Source of the DNA: Glaciecola sp965660815
Lineage (GTDB): Bacteria; Pseudomonadota; Gammaproteobacteria; Enterobacterales; Alteromonadaceae
DNA: 43,744 nt
Assembly: GCA_965660815.1 (NCBI GenBank)
Contig: CBFIBG010000029.1
Coordinates: 1-43,744 of the forward strand
Direction: 5' to 3'
Positions 35,946 through 43,744 of the stretch are shown here, one piece after another (position 1 is the first letter of the stretch; each line of letters opens with the position of its first letter). The translations under genes were made by a program, and so were the position numbers. The notes beneath the pieces are model-generated. The model saw only the letters and a program-made list of their open reading frames with translations, did no database searches and was not told the origin of the DNA.

Positions 35946-36275
35946 GTTCTAAACCATAGTCGGTCAAATAAACACAACTTAGTGCAAAAGATACAACTTG
36001 TGAGCCACTCTTAAATAATGAGCGTTGATATGATCGCGTTTGCTATTATAGACCTATCCTTGGTTTGACATGTTCTAGGTGCTTACACAAATGTATTGTT
36101 CCCAATAATCTATTTGATATTGACAAATAGACGACGAATCTAAAGTCGAACTATTTGGTATCGGGATGGCAACATTAAGAATGTCACTGCAACAAAAAGG
36201 GTTTACAACTTGCATTGTAAACCCTAATAACACTGCTTAAATTAGCATATCGTTTTATAGATATAACTCAAAATA
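35946..36275. other. Convergent intergenic region, 330 bp, between uspE and a large lipoprotein gene
   Basis: Holds an imperfect hairpin at 36124-36157 (CAAATAG/CTATTTG with GAC/GTC inside) and the terminator at 36194-36225. No coding frame is supported. Confidence 0.5.
36194..36225 (-). terminator. Rho-independent terminator of the minus-strand lipoprotein gene
   Basis: AGGGTTTACAA (36198-36208) and TTGTAAACCCT (36215-36225) form a perfect 11-bp stem with a six-base loop; on the minus strand TTTTTG follows. It lies about 50 bp past that gene's stop. Confidence 0.85.
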
Positions 36276-38885
36276 TCACTGCGCAGTAATAACGACGTTA
36301 TCAAAATAAGCCGTTACTTCACATCCCTGCACTGCTCCACAGGCCGGTTGAAGAAGTATCGCTACCCCCCATTCCGTATCACCACCAGCGGTTACATCAA
36401 AGCTATAGTTAGTCCAATCAGCTGTTGGAACGGTCGATAACAAGTTGTCAGTTTTACTAACACCAGCAGAGGCTTCAGTAAAGAGTAATGCATTAACTAC
36501 CCCACCATCTGAAGCTTCGCCTTTCATGTCAAAGGACACTGTTAACGCTTGCCCTGGTGCTATAGCGCCTTCGCCAATTCGAGACTGTCTTATGAATGGA
36601 CTTTGTGCTTCAGGGGCAACTAGCTTCACTAAATAAGTACCTAGATCATCTAGCTCCACTGCAATATTAGCTCCCTCAGCAAGCCATCCGTCTAAATTAC
36701 CAAGCTCAAAACCACCGTTAGTAACAAGACCGGTGTCGCCAACATCTTCAACACCTCCAGTAGGACCAGGAGGTTCGCCACTTTCACCAAAACCAGCACC
36801 GTCTCTAAAGATTTTTACGTTATCCATTCTAAATACAATTCCGTTAGCATCAGGCGTGAACGCAGGGAATACCATGACCAAATCGATGCCAGTTTGCTGC
36901 AGAGAACCGCCTAGATCGGATAAGTTAAAGGTATAGGTTTGCCAAACACCCACCTCAGGCGCAGCATGTGCTTCATTGGCCTCACTTAACGGAAGCTCTA
37001 TAAATTGACCGCCATCTGCATTGCTTTCAATTTTAAGTAACCAAGGTTGAGCACCGGCTGGCCCATTTTGAACCAGTTTAAGATCAAACTGTAAAACGCC
37101 AGTATTGGTGAAACCTGATGCATCAAATGGCATGCCACCCACTGCACCATCGACTTCGCGTGCAGTAAAGCCTGCAACCGTTCCACCAGCGGTATCAATA
37201 GTAAATTCCATTACTTCTGCTTGGTCTACGTTATCATCCACTACAACTTGACCGGTGCTGGTCGCATTGCAACATAACCATGAAGCCCAGTTAGCAAGCT
37301 CAGTAGTATCGAACAGGCTTAATGCAAGGTCTGTAGGTGCTGGCACTTCCTCAGGAGGAGGAGGCTCTGAAGCACCATCTTCTAAAATTTTGACATTATC
37401 TAATTTAAATACAATACCATTTGCATCCGGAGTGAATGCAGGGAAAACCATTACTAGATCAATCGCTGATTGATCTAACGAACCTGTCAAATCTGATAAA
37501 TTAAAGGTATAGGTTTGCCACACACCTATTTCAGGAGCTGAATGCCCTTCATTCGCTGCTGTCAGTGGAAGCTCTATAAACTCGCCACCATTAGCATTAC
37601 TTTCAATTTTTAGTAACCATGGCTGAGCGCCAGCTGGGCCATTTTGAACGAGTTTAAGATCAAACTGCACAACGCCAGTCGCAGTAAATGCAGAGGCGTC
37701 AAATGGCATACCACCTACAGCGCCATCTACCTCTCGAGTAGTAAAGCCAGCCACTGTGCCGCCACCAGTATCTATGGTGAACTGCATAACCTGATCTTTT
37801 GTCATATCTTCGTCGGTAACCACTTGACCCGTCGAGGTAGCATTACAACACAACCATGACGCCCAATCAGCTCGTTCAGTTGTCTCGAAAATACTTAATG
37901 CTACGTTTTCTGAGGGGACTGTAACGGCAATAGTGAAGTTTTGAGCTGTCGAGTCAATGCCGTCACTTACCGTTAATTCAACCGGGTAATCACCTTCCAC
38001 ATCCGGTGTTCCTGTCAATATTGCAGTAGCTGGATCAAAGGTTGCCCAAGGGGGTAAAGTAACAGATGAAAACGTTAGCGTATCCCCCATATCCACGTCA
38101 GTTGCGGTAGCCGTATAAGAATAAACATTACCGACCGTTCCCATTAAGAGACCTGCACTAGTAAATGTAGGCGCCGTATTTACTACCGGTGCGGCAGTTA
38201 CATCAATAATGAACTCTTGAGTAACCGTTTCTGTTCCATCGGTGACACTTAGAGAGACAGAATTATTACCTACGTCGGTAGCGTTTGGAGTACCACTAAG
38301 AACGCCAGAGGCCGGATTAAACGTTAGCCAGCCTGGAAGTGTTCCAGAAGCTATTACCAACGTATCGTCATCAGCATCACTTGCGACAGCAGTATAGGTA
38401 TAAACATCGCCTTCAGTGGCTGTAGTAATTGCAGTACTTGTGAAAGTAGGTGCTGTATTTACAACGGGCGCAGCGGTAACATCAATTGTGAAGTCTTGAG
38501 TTACCGTGTCTGTGCCATCGGTGACGGTTAAAGACACGTCGTTATTGCCCACGTCCGACGCGGTAGGTGTGCCACTAAGAACTCCTGTAGCAACATCAAA
38601 AGTTAACCATCCAGGCAGTGTCACGGAGGCTAACACTAATGTATCGCCTGCATCCGTATCTGTGGCTGTAAAAGTGTATGTATACGCCACTCCCTCTTGT
38701 GCAGTAGTGACTGCAGTACTTGACACTTCTGGTGCTACATTAGCAGGTGGAGGTGGCGGAGGTGGTGGTGTGGGAGTTACATCTACGGGGTCATCATCGC
38801 TATCAAAACAAGCAGTAAGACCAAACACTACGCTAACAGCAATCGCTAAGTGTTTAAATTTACCATTGGGTTTATTATTTAACAT
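36276..38885 (-). CDS. Lipoprotein with Ig-like domains and three carbohydrate-binding-like modules
   Basis: 869 residues. A lipoprotein signal ends at C26 (GLTAC), followed by an acidic FDSDDD patch and an eight-Pro linker (40-47). Three putative Ig (He_PIG/cadherin-like) domains cover about 48-324, each with the pattern LPGWLTFD..TGVLSGTP. Then come two copies of a ~178-residue module (325-503 and 518-695, about four in five residues identical by eye), each with the vicinal Cys pair in WASWLCCNATSTGQ and a jelly-roll-like end VFPAFTPDANGIVF. A C-terminal CBM4/9-like module (from L720, VTNGGFELGNLDGW) ends it. No catalytic domain is visible. I infer a surface or outer-membrane glycan-binding protein; the ligand is unknown. 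Confidence 0.75.
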   Translation of the reverse strand: MLNNKPNGKFKHLAIAVSVVFGLTACFDSDDDPVDVTPTPPPPPPPPANVAPEVSSTAVTTAQEGVAYTYTFTATDTDAGDTLVLASVTLPGWLTFDVATGVLSGTPTASDVGNNDVSLTVTDGTDTVTQDFTIDVTAAPVVNTAPTFTSTAITTATEGDVYTYTAVASDADDDTLVIASGTLPGWLTFNPASGVLSGTPNATDVGNNSVSLSVTDGTETVTQEFIIDVTAAPVVNTAPTFTSAGLLMGTVGNVYSYTATATDVDMGDTLTFSSVTLPPWATFDPATAILTGTPDVEGDYPVELTVSDGIDSTAQNFTIAVTVPSENVALSIFETTERADWASWLCCNATSTGQVVTDEDMTKDQVMQFTIDTGGGTVAGFTTREVDGAVGGMPFDASAFTATGVVQFDLKLVQNGPAGAQPWLLKIESNANGGEFIELPLTAANEGHSAPEIGVWQTYTFNLSDLTGSLDQSAIDLVMVFPAFTPDANGIVFKLDNVKILEDGASEPPPPEEVPAPTDLALSLFDTTELANWASWLCCNATSTGQVVVDDNVDQAEVMEFTIDTAGGTVAGFTAREVDGAVGGMPFDASGFTNTGVLQFDLKLVQNGPAGAQPWLLKIESNADGGQFIELPLSEANEAHAAPEVGVWQTYTFNLSDLGGSLQQTGIDLVMVFPAFTPDANGIVFRMDNVKIFRDGAGFGESGEPPGPTGGVEDVGDTGLVTNGGFELGNLDGWLAEGANIAVELDDLGTYLVKLVAPEAQSPFIRQSRIGEGAIAPGQALTVSFDMKGEASDGGVVNALLFTEASAGVSKTDNLLSTVPTADWTNYSFDVTAGGDTEWGVAILLQPACGAVQGCEVTAYFDNVVITAQ
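36801..37913 (-). repeat. Tandem in-gene module duplication, two copies of about 535 bp
   Basis: Copy A is 37377-37913 and copy B is 36801-37334, separated by a Pro-rich linker. Protein identity is high while third bases differ often, which speaks for an old duplication kept by selection rather than a recent copy. Confidence 0.8.
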
Positions 38886-39011
38886 TTTTTATTTATATCC
38901 TGATCAAAGAAAACTGGTCTGTGTAAGCAAAAATGACATCGTGAAAATGTACTAATTTTGGACGCAGCGCTACCAACTAAACGACAATAAATAATGCAGC
39001 GTCGACTAGCT

Positions 39012-39025
39012 GTAAACCAGTTTAC
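39012..39025. promoter_or_regulatory. Palindrome GTAAAC-N2-GTTTAC, operator candidate
   Basis: A perfect 6-2-6 dyad, GTAAACCAGTTTAC, in the region between divergent lipoprotein genes. LacI-type sugar regulators bind dyads of this length, but no regulator is encoded nearby. Confidence 0.4.
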
Positions 39026-39046
39026 TGACACCTCATATTACATCTC

Positions 39047-39063
39047 GTTTACACAGTGTTAAC
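39047..39063. promoter_or_regulatory. Imperfect 17-bp dyad, operator candidate
   Basis: GTTTACACAGTGTTAAC has arms GTT.ACAC and GTGT.AAC around a central A, 22 bp from the first dyad. Related in part (GTTTAC) to the neighbouring palindrome, which raises the chance that both bind one protein. Confidence 0.4.
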
Positions 39064-39334
39064 AGCAATGGGTGATTTAACAACTTAAATATGGTGAATG
39101 GTAGAAAATTAGAGGCGAAAAGGATAATTAGGGCTAAAGAGACAACCATTGGAACTACTTTATTGTTCTAAACAATATCTGTCAAACAACCATATTTTTA
39201 TAACGCTTATTACAAAATAGGCCGGTCTATCGCAATAAACGCTCGATTCAACCTGTTAAATTTGCGTAAGTGGCCCTCTCGTGTACTTTGTAAATAAAAT
39301 GAAAACAACTTGTGACATTTAAAAGAGAAAAGAA

Positions 39335-41662
39335 ATGAATTTAAATAATAAATATATCTTGGTGATTCTACTGAGCGTTTTGATGTTCGGTTGTGGAGGC
39401 AGCAGTGACGATGATAATACCGATACTGCGCCTGCAGATACCTCGCCGCCGACTATCACATTAGTTGGTTCAAGCACAATAATATTAACTGTTGGCGATG
39501 CTTATCAAGAGCCAGGTACAAAAGTGGTTGACAACGTCGATACTGGCTTAACCGCTAATATGTCTGGGACTGTTGACACCTCTACCGTAGGTAACTATGT
39601 AATAACCTATACGGCCACCGACCAAGCCGGCAACAGCAGTAATATCAGCCGAACGGTAATCGTTGAAGCCGCGCCTGATACGGAAGCACCTGTTATCACT
39701 TTGATAGGCCCTGAAACCATCACATTAACTGTAGGCGATGCTTATAATGAACAAGGCGCAAACGTCGAAGATAACGTTGATACAAATTTAACAGCGACTA
39801 TAAGCGGTAATGTGGATACCAGTTCGGTAGGATCTTATACGTTAACCTATACAGCGGTTGATGCAGCTAATAATCAATCTTCAGTCACTAGGACAGTCAA
39901 TGTTGAAGAGCCTGCTGTTGTCAGCACGAATGCGTACATTTTTCATTCTCAAAATGACGACACTTTTTTCATGGAATTTTGGGGAGATACTTGGTCAACT
40001 GGCACACAATATACCGATCAAACTTCGGATAATACTTATGATAAGGCATTAGAAATCACTAAGAGCTCTGGTTGGGGCACTGTAATTGCTTGGGGAAATG
40101 AACCGCAAAACGCTGTAGATGTGTCAACCTATACACATGCTAGATTTAAAGTAAAAAGTAGTACATTCACTGGTGTTGATGTAGTTGTGCAAAGTGCAAC
40201 ACAACAGCAATCTCAAGTTGTGTATAACTTTACATCGGGTACCGATTTAGGCAATGGTTGGATAGAAATGGAAGTAACCCTGCCTAGTTTCAATGATATG
40301 ACATGGTTCTCATTAAACTTTTTAGGTGATGCCGGAACCACTGTACTGTTAGCCGATGTGTATTTTACCACACTTGCACCTGAGCCAATTACTGGCCCAC
40401 CTGAAGGTGCGCCAGCACCACCAAGTTTTGCCAATGAAGAAGTAGTTGTGCTATATAGCGATACTCTAACTCAAGATAGTTTTATTGGGGTTTGGAATGC
40501 AAACTATTTTAACGCACCGGTGTATTCTACAGGCGATGTAAATGGCAACAATTTTGCAAAATATACTATAACAGCGGGCGGCACAAACGGAGGGGTAACG
40601 GGCCTTGAGTTTGGATTTGAAAATGGTGAACTGGATGCATCTGCGCATACTACTTGGAACATCGATATGTACATTGAACCAGGCATCACTCAAGTTGAAG
40701 TTCAATTAGTGTCAAGAGACGGAGGTGCAAAACGTACTTTCATTAATCCTACCACTGGGTCTTGGCTCAATTTAGAGATGCCTTACAGTGATCTTGTAGA
40801 TAATGATGGTGAAGGCTTCGATACTCTTAACAGCAGCATACTACAATTAATTGTTATACAACTCTGGGGGCCTGAAGGTGCATCGGTTTATGTAGATAAC
40901 ATTTACTTTTCAGGCGAGTCTGTTTCTCACCATTTGACAGTAAATGTTGTTGATAATAACAACGCGCCTTTACCAAATGCTGCAGTAAAAGTGGGTGATG
41001 CAACGGTTAATACCGATGTAAATGGTGACGCAGTTCTAACGTTACCTGAGGCCCAATATAAAGTGCTGGCAGACGCTGATGGTTTTGGAGCAGCGCAGGC
41101 TAATCAAACGGTATCTGGTGGCGATACCAGTTTATCCATAAGCCTTGTTCCACTTAATGACGGCCCATCGGTTGCTGCCCCGACTCCAACTGTTACCAAT
41201 GATGAAGCTTTTGTTCTTTATAGCGATTCGTTAGATGTCGACCAACCTATTTCATTCTGGAATGACAATTTCTTTAGAGCTCCCACTTTCTCACAAATAA
41301 CCATTGATGGGGACAATATCGGTAAGTTCCAAATTATTCCTGGAGGTGAAAATGGCGGCATTTCTGGCATTCAGTTTGGAATACAGGATGGTCCAGTGGA
41401 TTTATCGGGTGCGACTGGTTTACGTTTTGACTTTTATGCCACATCAGGAATTACACAGACACAATTTCAAGTGATACCCTCTTATGGTAATTCGGGCGTT
41501 TCGGATAATTTGACTTTACCAACAGGCCAATGGGTAACTGTTATATTGCCATTCGATGAACTTAATGGAGAATTTGATACGTCTAGCTTAATCATGTTTA
41601 GCGTTCAACTTTGGGGAACCACTAGCGACTCCGTATATATCGATAATGTATTTTTCTACTGA
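39335..41662 (+). CDS. Lipoprotein with DUF5011 Ig-like and repeated carbohydrate-binding-like modules
   Basis: 775 residues. Lipobox MFGC with C20, then GGSSDDD. Two DUF5011-type Ig domains lie at ~37-110 and ~117-190 (ITLxG...LTVGDAY...DNVDT). Three jelly-roll-like modules follow: ~198-346, 366-526 and 619-775. Modules two and three share VLYSD-x-L, W-N-x-N-x-F, G-G-x-N-G-G and end in S-V-Y-V/I-D-N. Between them (~533-605) is a carboxypeptidase-regulatory-like domain. I recognise the last modules as the kind attached to GH16-type glucanases in marine bacteria, but here no enzyme domain exists. Divergent from the other lipoprotein; both are probably surface glycan binders. AAAAGAGAAAAGAA before the ATG gives a fair ribosome site. 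Confidence 0.75.
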   Translation: MNLNNKYILVILLSVLMFGCGGSSDDDNTDTAPADTSPPTITLVGSSTIILTVGDAYQEPGTKVVDNVDTGLTANMSGTVDTSTVGNYVITYTATDQAGNSSNISRTVIVEAAPDTEAPVITLIGPETITLTVGDAYNEQGANVEDNVDTNLTATISGNVDTSSVGSYTLTYTAVDAANNQSSVTRTVNVEEPAVVSTNAYIFHSQNDDTFFMEFWGDTWSTGTQYTDQTSDNTYDKALEITKSSGWGTVIAWGNEPQNAVDVSTYTHARFKVKSSTFTGVDVVVQSATQQQSQVVYNFTSGTDLGNGWIEMEVTLPSFNDMTWFSLNFLGDAGTTVLLADVYFTTLAPEPITGPPEGAPAPPSFANEEVVVLYSDTLTQDSFIGVWNANYFNAPVYSTGDVNGNNFAKYTITAGGTNGGVTGLEFGFENGELDASAHTTWNIDMYIEPGITQVEVQLVSRDGGAKRTFINPTTGSWLNLEMPYSDLVDNDGEGFDTLNSSILQLIVIQLWGPEGASVYVDNIYFSGESVSHHLTVNVVDNNNAPLPNAAVKVGDATVNTDVNGDAVLTLPEAQYKVLADADGFGAAQANQTVSGGDTSLSISLVPLNDGPSVAAPTPTVTNDEAFVLYSDSLDVDQPISFWNDNFFRAPTFSQITIDGDNIGKFQIIPGGENGGISGIQFGIQDGPVDLSGATGLRFDFYATSGITQTQFQVIPSYGNSGVSDNLTLPTGQWVTVILPFDELNGEFDTSSLIMFSVQLWGTTSDSVYIDNVFFY

Positions 41663-41702
41663 GTACACAATAAATCAGTAGCTTATTATGTTGATAATTT
41701 CA

Positions 41703-41732
41703 AAAGGCCCCGTCAATTGGCGGGGCCTTTTT
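41703..41732 (+). terminator. Rho-independent terminator after the plus-strand lipoprotein gene
   Basis: GGCCCCG (41706-41712) pairs with CGGGGCC (41721-41727) over an eight-base loop; AAAA/TTTT pairs extend it and T residues follow. Confidence 0.95.
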
Positions 41733-41928
41733 ATTATTAATAAAGCAATTAGGATAGAATTTCTGCACAACCTCATATAGAAATGGCGATTAATCTAGCT
41801 TTTAGTATAATGTCGATATTATAAATTCACGTGTATTAACTCGAATATTGACTTAATTATTCGCATTACCTTACAGATTTACAATTAGGTTTACTTGTTA
41901 GTATTACATCCACATGAAAATTTGAGAT

Positions 41929-42822
41929 ATGTCATTAAAAAGCAAAGCAAATTATAGTTTTAATAAACTGCAAAAACGTCTTAGAAGAGAAGCAGGAAAA
42001 GCAATTATTGATTTCAACATGATTGAAAACAACGACCGTATTATGGTTTGTTTATCCGGTGGCAAAGACAGTTACACTCTTTTGGATATCCTAATGTATT
42101 TTCAGAAGATAGCTCCCATTTCATTTGAAATCATTGCGGTTAATCTTGACCAAAAACAACCGAACTTCCCGGAACATATACTTCCTAATTATTTAGCTGA
42201 TTTAAATGTAGAGTATAAAATAATAGAAGAAGATACATACTCCATTGTTAAAGAGAAAATTCCTGAAGGCAAAACCACTTGCTCTTTGTGCTCGAGATTG
42301 CGCCGCGGCATTTTATATACAACAGCCAAGGACCTCGAGGCCACTAAAATAGCGTTAGGTCATCACAGAGATGACATGATTGAGACAATGTTTTTGAATA
42401 TGTTTTACGGCGGTAAGTTAAAATCCATGCCTCCAAAGTTAATAAGTGATAATAAGGAACACATAGTTATTCGCCCATTGGCGTATTGCACTGAAAAAGA
42501 TATTTCAAAGTATGCCGAGTCGATGAAATTCCCAATTATCCCATGCAATTTATGCGGCTCTCAAGAGAATTTACAACGTAAAAACATAAAACTCATGCTT
42601 CAAGATTGGCAGTCTCGTTTTCCTGGTCGAATCGAATCAATGTTCAAAGCGATGCAAAATATCACGCCATCACATATGTTGGATTCTAATTTATTTGATT
42701 TTCAGAATATTTCTAAAAATACAGATTATGAAGGGAGTGGCGATATTGCGTTTGATAGCGAATCATTTGAACCTAATCACCCTACAATTGATGCGAAGAT
42801 TGAAATAGTGGAGGTAAAGTAA
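41929..42822 (+). CDS. ttcA: tRNA 2-thiocytidine(32) synthetase TtcA
   Basis: 297 residues. The PP-loop SGGKDS is at residues 43-48, the Fe-S cysteines C118 and C121 are in TTCSLCSRLRRG, and a third Cys lies in IPCNLCGSQENLQRK. TtcA adenylates and thiolates C32 of some tRNAs using an Fe-S cluster. Length is close to the E. coli enzyme (311). It is a usual neighbour of uspE and fnr; here it is separated from uspE by the two lipoprotein genes. The rssA-like gene follows 7 bp after the stop. Confidence 0.96.
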   Translation: MSLKSKANYSFNKLQKRLRREAGKAIIDFNMIENNDRIMVCLSGGKDSYTLLDILMYFQKIAPISFEIIAVNLDQKQPNFPEHILPNYLADLNVEYKIIEEDTYSIVKEKIPEGKTTCSLCSRLRRGILYTTAKDLEATKIALGHHRDDMIETMFLNMFYGGKLKSMPPKLISDNKEHIVIRPLAYCTEKDISKYAESMKFPIIPCNLCGSQENLQRKNIKLMLQDWQSRFPGRIESMFKAMQNITPSHMLDSNLFDFQNISKNTDYEGSGDIAFDSESFEPNHPTIDAKIEIVEVK

Positions 42823-42829
42823 TACATAT

Positions 42830-43744
42830 ATGAAAATTGGATTAGCGTTAGGAGCAGGCGCCGCCAGAGGATGGGCGCACATCGGTATCATTCGAGCACT
42901 TGAAGAGCTAGGCATCAAAATCGACGTTGTTGCAGGCTGTTCAATAGGTGCATATGTGGGTGCTGCATATGCTAGTGGAAAACTAGATGAACTTGAACAA
43001 TGGGCATGTACGCTAACAGAGTGGCAGGTGTTTAGTTTGTTAGGCATTGGGTTTAGACGCGGTGGCCTTGCCAGTGGGCAAAAAGTATTTGAAAAACATA
43101 AAAATGAATTTTGTGCTCAGACGTTTGAAGAAATGAATATTCCCTTTACTGCTGTAGCTACCGATTTATACTCTGGAAAAGAAGTAGTGTTTAATAAAGG
43201 TGCTATAGTAGATGCGATACAGGCGTCCTGCGCTATCCCTGCCCTATTTGCTCCTATTGAACATGAAGGTCGATGGCTAGTAGATGGTGCGGTTGTGAAT
43301 CCTGTTCCAGTGAATCAGTGCCGTCAATTAGGAGCTGATTTTGTTATTGCCGTTAATTTAAGTGCTGATTTTCGGCCTCAACTCATTGAGCATTTTGAAA
43401 AAGAACACGAGAATAACCAGAAAAAAACCGATGAATTTCTAAGTAATGCAAGTGGCGGATTTATGAAACAGTGGTTTTCACCAGACCCGAAGCCAAATAA
43501 GAAGCAAGCTCCTGGGATTATGAGCGTTATGAGCAGTTCACTTGAAATATTACAAGCAAGGGTAACGCGTTCAAGATTGGCTGGCGACCCCCCAGACATT
43601 TTGATTGAACCTCAATTAAGGGATGTCGGCTTGTTAGAGTTTCACAGAGCCAAGGAGCTATCTGATAATGGGCGGCAAGCTGTTGAGCGTTTATCAAAAC
43701 AACTTACATACCAGCTAAATATCGAGAAGCAAGAGGAATCAAGG
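42830..43744 (+). CDS. rssA: Patatin-like phospholipase RssA (3' partial)
   Basis: 305 codons are visible and the frame is still open at the right edge. The motifs are GAGAARGWAHIG near residue 8 (oxyanion loop), GCSIG near 41 (nucleophile Ser) and DGAVVNP (catalytic Asp) near 148. This matches the patatin-like acyl hydrolases RssA/NTE group. GGAGGT lies in the end of ttcA, 14 bases before the ATG, a longish spacing. The two genes are almost certainly co-transcribed. Substrate is probably a phospholipid or lysophospholipid; not known for this family in most bacteria. Confidence 0.9.
   Translation, partial: MKIGLALGAGAARGWAHIGIIRALEELGIKIDVVAGCSIGAYVGAAYASGKLDELEQWACTLTEWQVFSLLGIGFRRGGLASGQKVFEKHKNEFCAQTFEEMNIPFTAVATDLYSGKEVVFNKGAIVDAIQASCAIPALFAPIEHEGRWLVDGAVVNPVPVNQCRQLGADFVIAVNLSADFRPQLIEHFEKEHENNQKKTDEFLSNASGGFMKQWFSPDPKPNKKQAPGIMSVMSSSLEILQARVTRSRLAGDPPDILIEPQLRDVGLLEFHRAKELSDNGRQAVERLSKQLTYQLNIEKQEESR

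Larger units (their letters stand above)
38886..39334. other. Divergent promoter region of the two lipoprotein genes, 449 bp
   Basis: Shared by both large lipoprotein genes. It holds two dyads (39012-39025 and 39047-39063) that could be operator sites. No other coding or RNA feature is seen. Confidence 0.55.

Noticed and set aside
36124..36157. Imperfect hairpin after uspE (CAAATAG/CTATTTG)
   Set aside because: Internal mismatches and no T run, and lies far from the uspE stop; not called as a terminator.
38506..38955. 149-codon plus-strand frame opposite the minus-strand lipoprotein
   Set aside because: Ser/Val/Thr-rich shadow of the repetitive Ig domains, ending in the promoter region; no family resemblance.

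Overview
The window is a 43.7 kb piece of a low-GC (about 38-40% by eye) gammaproteobacterial chromosome, most likely a marine member of the Alteromonadales (Alteromonadaceae or near Shewanella). Three things point that way: the order ccoNOQP - fixH - ccoI - ccoS - tauE/safE-like - fnr(etrA) - uspE, which is typical of that order; the closely related bfr, ttcA, sbcDC and cus genes; and lipoproteins carrying the Ig-like and carbohydrate-binding modules common in marine polysaccharide degraders. Both ends cut through genes: a PAS-GGDEF-EAL protein on the left and a patatin-like RssA protein on the right. I see no rRNA, tRNA, CRISPR array, insertion sequence or prophage module.

Layout. 1-4.7 kb: c-di-GMP phosphodiesterase (partial), a SatD-like/DUF3307 gene pair, YaiI and a 3-hydroxyacid dehydrogenase. 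5.1-13.0 kb: a copper/silver efflux cluster made of a Cys-rich CopL-like protein, a TolC-type outer-membrane channel, a CusB adaptor with a fused CusF-like domain, and a CusA pump keeping the Met triad, followed by a divergent glutaredoxin-MauE membrane protein. 13.0-19.5 kb: a 0.9 kb gene-free stretch with inverted repeats, an M23 peptidase, a small DUF1801-like protein, and sbcDC. 20.0-24.1 kb: a Baeyer-Villiger-type monooxygenase paired with an alpha/beta hydrolase, then a CPA2 cation/proton antiporter. 24.3-25.5 kb: two bacterioferritin subunits with complementary active sites behind a Fur-box candidate. 25.8-35.9 kb: the cbb3 oxidase genes, their assembly genes (copper ATPase, FixH, CcoS, TauE/SafE-like), the O2-sensing regulator Fnr/EtrA and UspE, with an FNR-box candidate between ccoN and a divergent unknown anchored protein. 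36.3-41.7 kb: two large divergent lipoproteins built only from Ig-like and carbohydrate-binding-like modules, sitting between uspE and ttcA. 41.9-43.7 kb: ttcA and the start of an rssA-like gene.

How the parts fit. Copper is a recurring theme: the Cus system removes periplasmic Cu(I), while CcoI and its neighbours route copper into the cbb3 oxidase used at low oxygen under Fnr control. The bacterioferritin pair handles iron and heme storage. The most system-like unknown is the divergent lipoprotein pair, which looks like a two-component surface glycan-capture apparatus without an enzyme of its own. A second candidate is the SatD-like/DUF3307 pair, where the soluble partner shows the two metal-binding Asp motifs expected of a class III cyclase-like fold.
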